A stretch of DNA of 12,920 bases, taken from Desulfobacter sp. Lineage in GTDB: Bacteria; Desulfobacterota; Desulfobacteria; Desulfobacterales; Desulfobacteraceae. Positions 6,928 to 12,920 of the stretch are shown in pieces. The position numbers and the translations under genes were made by a program. Position 1 is the first letter of the stretch. Every line of letters begins with the position of its first letter. The notes under the pieces are model-generated. The model ran no database searches. It saw only the letters and a list, made by a program, of their open reading frames with translations, and had not been told where the DNA came from. The DNA is taken from contig JAQYWJ010000040.1 of the NCBI GenBank assembly GCA_030145005.1, positions 1-12,920 on the forward strand, read 5' to 3'.

Positions 6928-7052
6928 GTGTTTGGGCGAAAAGTCACCCATCTGCGGCGTTACAAAAAAATTTAAAATCCTCACATACGCCAGTATGCTC
7001 CGGTCTTAAATTTTTTTGTGCCTTGCATCTGGGCAACTTTTCGCCCAAACAC
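6928..7052. repeat. 125-nt imperfect palindrome (dispersed-repeat type) between ybeY and pdxJ
   Basis: Three nested inverted repeats share nearly one axis (about 6990.5). The outer arms are a perfect 17-bp match, GTGTTTGGGCGAAAAGT (6928-6944) with ACTTTTCGCCCAAACAC (7036-7052). The middle arms are a 14-bp match (6962-6975 / 7006-7019) of A7/T7-rich sequence. The tip is CATAC-GCCA-GTATG (6984-6997). Between outer and middle arms the two sides differ systematically: on the minus strand both sides carry CAGATG in the same orientation. The composition fits dispersed palindromic repeats of proteobacterial chromosomes rather than a simple terminator. In RNA it would fold into a very long hairpin and could end or stabilise the transcript from ybeY. 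Confidence 0.85.
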
Positions 7053-7081
7053 GGGGTTCCCATTTAGGCTCTAACTATCCC

Positions 7082-7546
7082 TTAGAATGCGGTCAGATCG
7101 AGATTTTTTTCTATGAGCCTGAGAAGTTCCAGACTCTTTTCTTCCATTTCCCGGGCCTGGTTCTCACCCAATTCATGGTCAAACCCAATCAGGTGAAGAA
7201 TGCCGTGTATCAATAATTGAGACATCCGTTCATCCGTGGAAATTCCTGCCGCTATGGCCTCGGCCCGTGCCGTATCAAGGGAGATCACCACATCCCCGAG
7301 AAGTCCCGGGGTAATATCTGAAAATTCTCCCTCCTGCATGGGAAAGGAGAGCACATTGGTGGGGGCGTCTTTGCCCCGGTATGTCCGGTTCAGGTCTCTG
7401 ACCTGGGCATCATCCGTGATCACAATAGAAATTTCGTGGTTATTACAGCCCAAGGCGTTTAAGATCTGTTCGGTCTTTTTGTACAGAGCCGTTGTTGTCA
7501 GCCTCTCCTTTTGGCGATTGTCTATCAGTATCTTTAGGTTTTCCAT
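7082..7546 (-). CDS. ybeY: Endoribonuclease YbeY (rRNA maturation factor)
   Basis: YbeY is a zinc-dependent endoribonuclease involved in 16S rRNA 3'-end maturation and ribosome quality control. The 154-residue product carries the signature zinc motif HGILHLIGFDH (H114, H118, H124) and the upstream TYRGKDAPTNVLSFP block. An in-frame ATG at 7579 would add 11 residues. ATG 7546 is preferred because alignment to the family begins there (MENLKILIDNRQ) and AGGA stands about 9 bases upstream. Even so, its first 104 bases overlap the 3' end of the HD-domain gene in another frame. The neighbours phoH, 7TM-HD and ybeY form a widely conserved cluster, and the overlap suggests translational coupling. Confidence 0.95.
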   Translation of the reverse strand: MENLKILIDNRQKERLTTTALYKKTEQILNALGCNNHEISIVITDDAQVRDLNRTYRGKDAPTNVLSFPMQEGEFSDITPGLLGDVVISLDTARAEAIAAGISTDERMSQLLIHGILHLIGFDHELGENQAREMEEKSLELLRLIEKNLDLTAF

Positions 7547-9824
7547 TCTTCTTGTCCTGGGGCTTGTCAGTGTACTCAATGCGGTTGTGATAAATAGAGG
7601 TTAAAATATTATTAAAACTTTTGGCGATCTGGTGCAGATCTTTCAGGGTCATTTCGCACTCTTCGAGCTGGCCGTCGGCAAATATGTCATTGATCAGCTC
7701 TGTTACACGGCCCTTGATTCTGGATGGGGTAGGGCGCTCAAGTGCCCGGGTTGCCGCTTCTGCCACATCCGCGAGCATGACAATACCGGCCTCCCTTGTC
7801 TGGGGTTTGGGACCCGGGTATCTGAAATCATCTTCATTAATGTTTTCATTTCCGGCTTTCCGGCTTTTGTTATAAAAATATTTTATCAGGGATGTGCCGT
7901 GGTGCTGGCTAATGCCTTCCACAATTTCATTGCCCAGTTTGTATTTTTTTGCCATTTCCACGCCTTTTTTAACATGGCCGATGAGAATCAATGCGGACAT
8001 GGACGGGGAAAGCTTGTCGTGGCGGTTCCGCCCGTCAGATTGATTTTCAATGAAATACATGGTTTTGTCCAGTTTGCCGATGTCATGGTAATATGCCATG
8101 ACCTTGGCCTTAAGACTGTCTGCATGGATGGCGGATGCGGCTGCTTCCGCAAGGGTTGCTACAATGACGCTGTGATTGTAAGTGCCCGGGGCCTCGATCA
8201 TTAATTTTTTGATCAGGGGCTGGTCCAGATTTGAAAATTCCAGCAGTTTTGCCGCCGTGGTGTAATTGAACAGGACTTCGATTAACGGTGTGAATCCCAC
8301 TGTAAGAATGGCCGCAAATACACCGCCGCCAACGGCCATTGTCACCTGTTTAAGCAATATTCCCCAGGGCAGTGCCTGGGAAGGCATGAAAAAGCCCAAA
8401 GCAATGGCAAGGCATGCATTTAACAACGCCAGTTTGAACCCGGCAATAATGAAATGGTGACGTTCGTTGCGTTCCTTGATCCAGTAAGCTGCTGTGATAC
8501 TGGACAGAAAAAAGAACAAAAAGACCTGGAACCCGCAACCAAAGGATATAGTGCATAAACTGCAAAGTACCAAAGAAAAATACAGGGCAATGTCAAACCC
8601 CAGGAAAATGCAGGTGATCATGGCTGCGGCCGGCAAAGGTACCACCATATATATTGCTCTTGAGGCTATTTTACCGGACATTTCCGGATTTGAGGCGTGG
8701 GCAATGTACACTGCAAGCTCGGTAAATCCGATATAAAGCAAAAGGCCCAGGGTCAGAAAGGTCATGTGTTTGTTCATGTCCCGGCCAAGCTTTGGATGAT
8801 CTTTGAGGTAAAGGAAATAAACCACAAGAAGTAAAAGGCTGGTGAACATACAGATGCCGATAATGGTCATGATAACATCTTTATCCTCGACCTGGTCGCT
8901 TAGGGCGTTGAGCTTGACCAGTTTGAGTTCATCAACCCGCTCCCCTTCCCGAATGATCATTTCGCCTGCCTTGATCTGGTAAAGGGTGGGTTTGATGCGT
9001 GCCTGGGCTTCTCGGATACGTTTTTCCGTTTCATTTTTATTCAGGGTAATATTGGGCCGCAAAAGCCGCTGGCAGATATCCACAATCAGGTTGGCCAGAC
9101 TGTAGTTGACGTTTTCCAGGATGGGTTGCCCCACAACCCTTACCATGGTCTTGGCCTGGTCTGGTCCGTAAAATACCTTGAGGTTGGCAATAACACGTTC
9201 CTTGTGGGACTGAATTGTTCTCAGGGTAATGCCTTTTTCTTCTTCAGCCAGAAGAATTTCTTTGTTGCTTACAACTCCGTTGGTCAGAATAGTGCCGATA
9301 ATGGCAGTAAGGTGTCCTGTAATCTCTTCGGAAAATTTTTCATTGAACAGGATCTGGAATGCACCTTTGGAAATTTCTATGCCCAGCTTTTTTTCAAATT
9401 CGGGTTTGAATGCCAGGGCCATGGAAAAGGAGGTATCCAAAAATTCAGGTGGGGCAAGGCCCAGGGCATTGTCTCGGGGCTGGAACATCTGCCGTCCGAA
9501 ATGCATGGCCGATGTAATGTCGGCGGTTATATTTTTTAACAGGTTGGCATCAAAATCATATACAGTCCTGATTGATGTCTTGGCATAATCCATTTTGGCC
9601 AGGTTGGTGGCCTTGTCTTCTATGAAGAAATCTTTGGGTGCTTTGATGTCCCTGCCTGCCACATCCCCTATTTTATATACATATGATTCTGTGGTGTGGT
9701 CAAAGGTCTGGGCCAGGGCAAACAGACCCACTACCAGAAGAAACATCACCGGCGGGAGATACGGGGTGGATGACAGGACTTGCCCGGCCTGCTTAAACCA
9801 ACCCTGGTTATTTGCTTTTTTCAT
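7443..9824 (-). CDS. 7TM receptor-type HD-domain phosphohydrolase (PgpH/YqfF family)
   Basis: This is a membrane-anchored HD phosphohydrolase. Relatives such as Listeria PgpH hydrolyse cyclic di-AMP; the substrate here is inferred by family only. The 793 residues show one N-terminal membrane segment (about 24-41) and an extracytoplasmic helical domain (about 50-310). A block of about seven membrane segments follows (about 316-520), then a cytoplasmic HD domain with NHS (H551), the HD pair H580/D581 in YYHDIGKLDK, H617, H641/H642 and D686. Residues after about 750 are a charged low-complexity tail, and its last 34 codons overlap ybeY in another frame. ATG 9824 lies inside the last codons of phoH (17-nt overlap), a typical coupled start. 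The position between phoH and ybeY is conserved across many phyla. Confidence 0.93.
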   Translation of the reverse strand: MKKANNQGWFKQAGQVLSSTPYLPPVMFLLVVGLFALAQTFDHTTESYVYKIGDVAGRDIKAPKDFFIEDKATNLAKMDYAKTSIRTVYDFDANLLKNITADITSAMHFGRQMFQPRDNALGLAPPEFLDTSFSMALAFKPEFEKKLGIEISKGAFQILFNEKFSEEITGHLTAIIGTILTNGVVSNKEILLAEEEKGITLRTIQSHKERVIANLKVFYGPDQAKTMVRVVGQPILENVNYSLANLIVDICQRLLRPNITLNKNETEKRIREAQARIKPTLYQIKAGEMIIREGERVDELKLVKLNALSDQVEDKDVIMTIIGICMFTSLLLLVVYFLYLKDHPKLGRDMNKHMTFLTLGLLLYIGFTELAVYIAHASNPEMSGKIASRAIYMVVPLPAAAMITCIFLGFDIALYFSLVLCSLCTISFGCGFQVFLFFFLSSITAAYWIKERNERHHFIIAGFKLALLNACLAIALGFFMPSQALPWGILLKQVTMAVGGGVFAAILTVGFTPLIEVLFNYTTAAKLLEFSNLDQPLIKKLMIEAPGTYNHSVIVATLAEAAASAIHADSLKAKVMAYYHDIGKLDKTMYFIENQSDGRNRHDKLSPSMSALILIGHVKKGVEMAKKYKLGNEIVEGISQHHGTSLIKYFYNKSRKAGNENINEDDFRYPGPKPQTREAGIVMLADVAEAATRALERPTPSRIKGRVTELINDIFADGQLEECEMTLKDLHQIAKSFNNILTSIYHNRIEYTDKPQDKKNGKPKDTDRQSPKGEADNNGSVQKDRTDLKRLGL

Positions 9825-10749
9825 AAGCGTCTATGATGTCGGCCACAAGTCGGTGCCTGACAACATCTTCCTTTGAGAATTCTATAAATGAGATCCCCTT
9901 TATCCGGGCAAGCAGCTTTCTGGCTTCGACCAGCCCTGATTTTTTTCCTCCGGGCAGGTCTGTCTGGGTAATATCACCCGTAATAATGGCCTTTGAACCG
10001 TATCCAATCCGGGTCAAAAACATTTTCATCTGCTGGGAGGTGGTGTTCTGGGCCTCGTCCAGGATGATAAATGCATTGTTCAGGGTTCTACCCCTCATAA
10101 ATGCAATGGGTGCGATCTCAATAGTTTCCTGCTCAATATAGGCTCTGGCTTTCTCAAAATCAAGCATATCATAGAGGGCATCATACAGAGGCCGCAAATA
10201 TGGATTTATTTTTTCAGCCAGGTCGCCGGGAAGAAAACCCAATGCCTCTCCTGCCTCCACTGCAGGACGGGTGAGAATGATTTTTTCTACATCTCCTTTT
10301 GTGAACGCTGCAACGGCCATGGCCATGGCAAGGTAGGTTTTGCCGGTACCGGCCGGACCAATGCCGAAAAGGATGTCATTGGCTTTTATGGCTTCGGTGT
10401 ATGCCAGCTGGGTAGGGGTTCGGGGTGTAATGGGCTTATTTTTGGCAGTTACCACTATTGTCGTGGTAAAAATTTTTTTCAAGGGGGTGGCCCCACCCTG
10501 TTGAACCGCATTGATGGCTGCATCCAGAACGGCAGGTGTCAGCCGTATTTTTTCTTCCATAAGGTCATAAAGCTGGCTGATCAGATCAATGGCCTTGTCT
10601 GTTTTTTTTTCTGAACCACTGACTGAAATTGCCCCTCCCCTTGAGTTTATTTTAACATCAAAGGCCCGGGCGATTTTTTCCAGGTTGGCATTGTGTGTCC
10701 CAAAGAGTTTTTGGGCAAGGGTAATGTTCTGAAACTCAAGATTTTTCAT
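9808..10749 (-). CDS. phoH: PhoH-like ATPase
   Basis: This is a cytoplasmic P-loop ATPase of the PhoH/YbeZ family, linked genetically and physically to YbeY and thought to act in RNA or ribosome metabolism. The 313 residues start with a KH-like N-terminal region (about 1-65). The ATPase has Walker A GPAGTGKT (131-138), the TRPAVEAGEALGFLPGD block (160-176), Walker B FIILDEAQN (227-235) and a sensor-like ITGDITQ (256-262). ATG 10749 fits the family N-terminus, but no ribosome binding site is visible before it. It is the first gene of the minus-strand cluster and overlaps the HD gene by 17 nt. It is divergent from cvpA across about 110 bases. Confidence 0.94.
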   Translation of the reverse strand: MKNLEFQNITLAQKLFGTHNANLEKIARAFDVKINSRGGAISVSGSEKKTDKAIDLISQLYDLMEEKIRLTPAVLDAAINAVQQGGATPLKKIFTTTIVVTAKNKPITPRTPTQLAYTEAIKANDILFGIGPAGTGKTYLAMAMAVAAFTKGDVEKIILTRPAVEAGEALGFLPGDLAEKINPYLRPLYDALYDMLDFEKARAYIEQETIEIAPIAFMRGRTLNNAFIILDEAQNTTSQQMKMFLTRIGYGSKAIITGDITQTDLPGGKKSGLVEARKLLARIKGISFIEFSKEDVVRHRLVADIIDAYEKSK

Positions 10750-10764
10750 GGGCTATAGGGTGCA

Positions 10765-10790
10765 TTTTATTGGTTTAAAGGTCAATAAAA
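10765..10790. repeat. 8-bp inverted repeat in the phoH/cvpA divergent region
   Basis: TTTTATTG (10765-10772) and CAATAAAA (10783-10790) are perfect reverse complements with a 10-base gap, 16 bases upstream of the phoH ATG. The size and placement would suit an operator or an mRNA hairpin limiting phoH translation. It is AT-rich and may be chance. I could not define a convincing -35/-10 pair for either gene in this region. Confidence 0.25.
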
Positions 10791-10861
10791 ATCTTGACTG
10801 GCAACTTGCCCTGCTGTTATCTGTTTATACTTTTGAAATCATAATCAAATTAAGGGAACGT

Positions 10862-11383
10862 ATGAACTTTTTTGACCTTTGCGTATTAATTCTTGTGGGG
10901 TTTTGCCTTGTTCGGGGGGGCTTTAAAGGCCTGGTCCGGGAAATTTCCGGTATCGTGGGGGTTGTGGCCGGTTTCTACGGGGCCAATACCTATTATCCCC
11001 AGTTGATTCCTTATATTGATTCCTGGATTTCATCACCGCAGCTTCAAAAGCTTGTCTGTTTTTTTATATTGTTTTGTCTGATTCTCATTGCTGTGGGCAT
11101 TGTGACCATCCTGATCCACAAATTGCTGAAAATTGTATTTTTAGGCTGGGTGAACAGAGCATTCGGTGTTATCTTCGGGGCTGCCAAAGGCATACTTATC
11201 ACAACTGTCCTTTTTATACTTATCACAAGTTTTGTACCCAACGGCAGTAATCATATGGCGGCGTCCCGCACTGCACCCTACCTTGCCCAGGTTGCCGATG
11301 CCCTGACCCTGTTTATTTCCCGAAACATCAAAACGGATTTCGGTAAAGAATTGGAAGGATTAAAAAAAACATGGAAACAATAA
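10862..11383 (+). CDS. cvpA: CvpA family membrane protein
   Basis: This is a small inner-membrane protein of the CvpA family, first known from colicin V production; its biochemical role is still unsettled. The 173-residue product has about four hydrophobic segments (roughly 4-20, 27-44, 64-86 and 98-122). The family start MNFFDLCVLILVGF is followed by RGGFKGLVREISGIVG, the most conserved part, and the tail is polar. A longer in-frame ORF reaches back to 10748, but its first 38 residues are not family-like. AAGGGA precedes ATG 10862 by about 5 bases, which settles the start. Its last 13 bases overlap mazG, so the two genes form an operon divergent from phoH. Confidence 0.88.
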   Translation: MNFFDLCVLILVGFCLVRGGFKGLVREISGIVGVVAGFYGANTYYPQLIPYIDSWISSPQLQKLVCFFILFCLILIAVGIVTILIHKLLKIVFLGWVNRAFGVIFGAAKGILITTVLFILITSFVPNGSNHMAASRTAPYLAQVADALTLFISRNIKTDFGKELEGLKKTWKQ

Positions 11384-12165
11384 TTCCCCTGCTTGAGATC
11401 ATCCGAAGACTTCGGGGGCAGAACGGATGTGCCTGGGACAGGAAACAAACCCCGTCCACCATGTGGAAGTGTCTGGCCGAAGAGTTATATGAACTGGAAG
11501 AAGCCATTGTCAAAGATGATGAGGATAATATTGTAGAGGAGCTTGGAGACGTTCTTTTTCAGGTCCTCTTCATTATGGAAATTTATGCCGACTCCGGCAG
11601 ATTTTCCTTTGACCGGGTGGTTAAGACCGTGGCTGAAAAAATGATTCGTCGCCATCCCCATGTTTACGGTGACAGCCGGATTACATCCGAAGAAGCGTTG
11701 AATAAACAATGGGATGCTATTAAAGCTGGGGAGAAGGTCGGTTCCGCCACCTTTGAAAGACGCTCTGCCCTTGACAATGTGCCTGGTGGGATGCCGGGGC
11801 TGCTGCGGGCTTTGAAAATTTCCAAATCTGCAGTTAAAGCCGGATTTGAGTGGGAGAACCTGGGTCAGGTGCTGGATACGGCCGTTTCAGAAATACATGA
11901 ATTTGAGGCTGCGCTCTCCATGGACCAGGATGATGCCATGCTTGAATTTGGTGATATCCTTTTTTCCCTTGTGAATGTCGCAAGATTTGCCGGTTTTCAT
12001 CCGGAAACCGCACTTTACCGGTCTACTTCAAAATTTGAGGAACGATTCAGAATTATGGAAGCCGGCATTGAAAAACAAGGCCTTGATTTAAAGCGGATGC
12101 TCCCCGAAGAAAAGGAGAAGCACTGGCAGGCAGCCAAACAGGCGTGTGCACAAAAAAAGACCTGA
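11371..12165 (+). CDS. mazG: Nucleoside triphosphate pyrophosphohydrolase MazG
   Basis: MazG hydrolyses NTPs and dNTPs to the monophosphate and pyrophosphate. It cleans the nucleotide pool and in E. coli also lowers ppGpp. The 264-residue product has the two tandem MazG domains of the long form. The N-terminal domain begins RRLRGQNGCAWDRKQT and has metal-binding acids in AEELYELEEAI (36-46) and EELGDVLFQ (56-64), then RRHPHVYGD (93-101). The second domain starts near 145, with a weaker acidic pair around EIHEFEAAL (174-182) and EFGDILFS (192-199). ATG 11371 lies in the last codons of cvpA (13-nt overlap), and AAGGA stands about 9 bases upstream. This is a housekeeping assignment; a toxin-antitoxin context is not present. 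Confidence 0.95.
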   Translation: METIIPLLEIIRRLRGQNGCAWDRKQTPSTMWKCLAEELYELEEAIVKDDEDNIVEELGDVLFQVLFIMEIYADSGRFSFDRVVKTVAEKMIRRHPHVYGDSRITSEEALNKQWDAIKAGEKVGSATFERRSALDNVPGGMPGLLRALKISKSAVKAGFEWENLGQVLDTAVSEIHEFEAALSMDQDDAMLEFGDILFSLVNVARFAGFHPETALYRSTSKFEERFRIMEAGIEKQGLDLKRMLPEEKEKHWQAAKQACAQKKT

Positions 12166-12175
12166 CGTCCTCATC

Positions 12176-12194
12176 GGCGTGGCGTCACGCCTTT
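12176..12194 (+). terminator. Weak terminator-like hairpin after mazG
   Basis: GGCGTG (12176-12181) and CACGCC (12186-12191) form a six-pair GC-rich stem with loop GCGT, followed by only three T. It lies 11 bases after the mazG stop, in the 50-base gap between convergent genes. The stem is good but the T run is short, so intrinsic termination would be weak. Confidence 0.35.
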
Positions 12195-12215
12195 CCCGTC
12201 TCTGGGGGCTCTTGT

Positions 12216-12671
12216 CTACAGGTAGTCGCCCCTCTGGAATTTCAGATATTCGGTTTTGGCAGTAACAGCCGTGCTAGTGGCAATATCTATAAGATTTTGA
12301 TCATCTTCTCCAAGTGACAGCGTTTCTTCCAATAAAGATGCGGCGTCTGCATTAAGTTCTTCAAGCACGGGCTCAATATCTTTTAAAGAGACATTGGTAT
12401 CATCAAGCTTGGATGCATAGCTTTCCAGGCTGGTCAGCAGTTTGTCGGTTTTATCCGTAACAATGGAAGATATGGTTTGAATGTCAAAATCCAGCGCAGA
12501 GATTTCACCCAATTCACTGGTCTGTATTCCTTTTTCGGATTCCTGTGTTTTCTCCAGCGCGGAATTGAGCAAAGATTCAAATCCCTGTGCCTGCCCACTG
12601 GTCTTGGATACTTTAGTTGACTGACTATCTATTATTTGAGTGATGCTTTGGATGTTGTTAATATTGGTCAT
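12216..12671 (-). CDS. Unrecognised 151-residue protein under a sigma-54 promoter, probably flagellar
   Basis: I do not recognise a family. The protein is acidic, rich in Ser, Thr, Gln, Leu and Asp, has no cysteine, no signal peptide and no membrane segment. The N-terminus looks disordered (about 1-50) and the rest is predicted by eye to be helical, ending in KFQRGDYL. Such composition suits a flagellar export substrate, chaperone or small axial component, but that is inference. The context supports it: flgM lies just upstream on the same strand, a near-consensus sigma-54 promoter stands 33 bases before the ATG, and GGAGG precedes ATG 12671 by 5 bases. The terminator after flgM makes this its own transcription unit. 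It converges with mazG. Confidence 0.85.
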   Translation of the reverse strand: MTNINNIQSITQIIDSQSTKVSKTSGQAQGFESLLNSALEKTQESEKGIQTSELGEISALDFDIQTISSIVTDKTDKLLTSLESYASKLDDTNVSLKDIEPVLEELNADAASLLEETLSLGEDDQNLIDIATSTAVTAKTEYLKFQRGDYL

Positions 12672-12703
12672 ATTGTCCTCCTTTTTTTATTAAGGAAGAA
12701 TAT

Positions 12704-12719
12704 TGCAACAAGCGTGCCC
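12704..12719 (-). promoter_or_regulatory. Sigma-54 (-24/-12) promoter
   Basis: Read on the minus strand this is GGGCACGCTTGTTGCA, against the consensus TGGCACG-N4-TTGCA. Only the first base differs, and the invariant GG and GC are at the correct spacing (-24 at 12717, -12 at 12705). Transcription would start near 12693, giving a leader of about 22 bases that ends in the GGAGG ribosome binding site. Such promoters need an enhancer-binding activator; FleQ/FlrC-like regulators do this for flagellar genes. No activator gene is in the window. Confidence 0.8.
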
Positions 12720-12793
12720 ACTGTTTGCGAACTTTTAATAGCTGAAGGGTATTGTAATTTGTCTTTAAAATCAAGTATTTACCTTATGGGGAT

Positions 12794-12833
12794 AAAAAAA
12801 CCCTGCCTGATGCATTGATGTATTCAGGCAGGG
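12794..12833 (-). terminator. Rho-independent terminator of flgM
   Basis: CCCTGCCTGA (12801-12810) and TCAGGCAGGG (12824-12833) form a perfect ten-pair stem with a 13-base loop. On the minus strand it is followed by seven T (plus 12794-12800). It begins 20 bases after the flgM stop. On the plus strand the stem is followed by A, so it works in one direction only. Confidence 0.9.
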
Positions 12834-12852
12834 GGAAAAAAATGCCGCTTGG

Positions 12853-12920
12853 TCAACTCACTTCGTCCATAATGGAGCCGATCATTTTTTCCGCTACCTG
12901 CTCGGCATTCACTGTGTACT
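12853..12920 (-). CDS. flgM: Anti-sigma-28 factor FlgM, C-terminal end (partial)
   Basis: Only the last 22 codons are inside the window, starting at its right edge. The peptide YTVNAEQVAEKMIGSIMDEV ends with Ser and a TGA at 12853-12855. It matches the C-terminal helix of FlgM, the segment that binds sigma-28 (FliA) and holds it inactive until FlgM is exported through the completed hook-basal body. The start, the export signal and the promoter lie outside. A strong terminator follows, so the next gene on this strand is transcribed separately. Confidence 0.8.
   Translation of the reverse strand, partial: YTVNAEQVAEKMIGSIMDEVS

Noticed and set aside
7632..8204. 190-codon plus-strand ORF opposite the HD domain
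   Set aside because: Antisense shadow of the HD catalytic domain, with no family resemblance.
10748..10861. 38-residue N-terminal extension of CvpA
   Set aside because: Not family-like, and the AAGGGA site decides for ATG 10862.

Overview
The window looks like a piece of chromosome from a Gram-negative, flagellated bacterium of the Desulfobacterota, probably close to the Desulfobacteraceae. This is an inference from gene content, protein style, moderate GC and a sigma-54 flagellar promoter; no marker gene proves it. Most of the DNA is core housekeeping sequence. The unusual parts are the left end, one long palindrome, two regulatory regions and the flagellar right end.

Positions 1-651 hold no convincing gene. 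They contain an inverted-repeat pair (183-207 / 331-355), a few weak hairpins and a doubtful 39-codon ORF. At 652-744 an abrupt coding stretch matches the last 30 residues of UvrB (the UVR motif). Its TGA overlaps the ATG of uvrC (741-2561), but the rest of uvrB is absent upstream. This suggests that a uvrB-uvrC pair was split by an insertion or rearrangement. Next comes a gene for a protein with five S1 domains (2727-4196), with its own sigma-70-like promoter and a 9-bp inverted repeat around it, then a HAD-IIB phosphatase gene (4217-5062).

Positions 5082-10749 are all on the minus strand. Read in the transcribed direction they are phoH, a 7TM-HD phosphohydrolase (PgpH/YqfF family), ybeY, pdxJ and a REC-PAS response regulator with a C-terminal four-cysteine motif. 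phoH, the HD gene and ybeY overlap one another (17 and 104 nt), which indicates translational coupling. A 125-nt palindromic element separates ybeY from pdxJ, and a promoter-like site follows pdxJ and would serve the response regulator. PhoH and YbeY act in RNA and ribosome metabolism, the HD protein probably in cyclic dinucleotide turnover, and PdxJ in vitamin B6 synthesis.

Divergent from phoH, cvpA (10862-11383) and mazG (11371-12165) overlap on the plus strand. Convergent with mazG at the right end are flgM (3' end only, 12853-12920) with a strong terminator, then a good sigma-54 promoter driving an unrecognised 151-residue, cysteine-free protein (12216-12671). That protein is probably part of the flagellar regulon. 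I found no tRNA, rRNA, CRISPR array or intact transposase gene.
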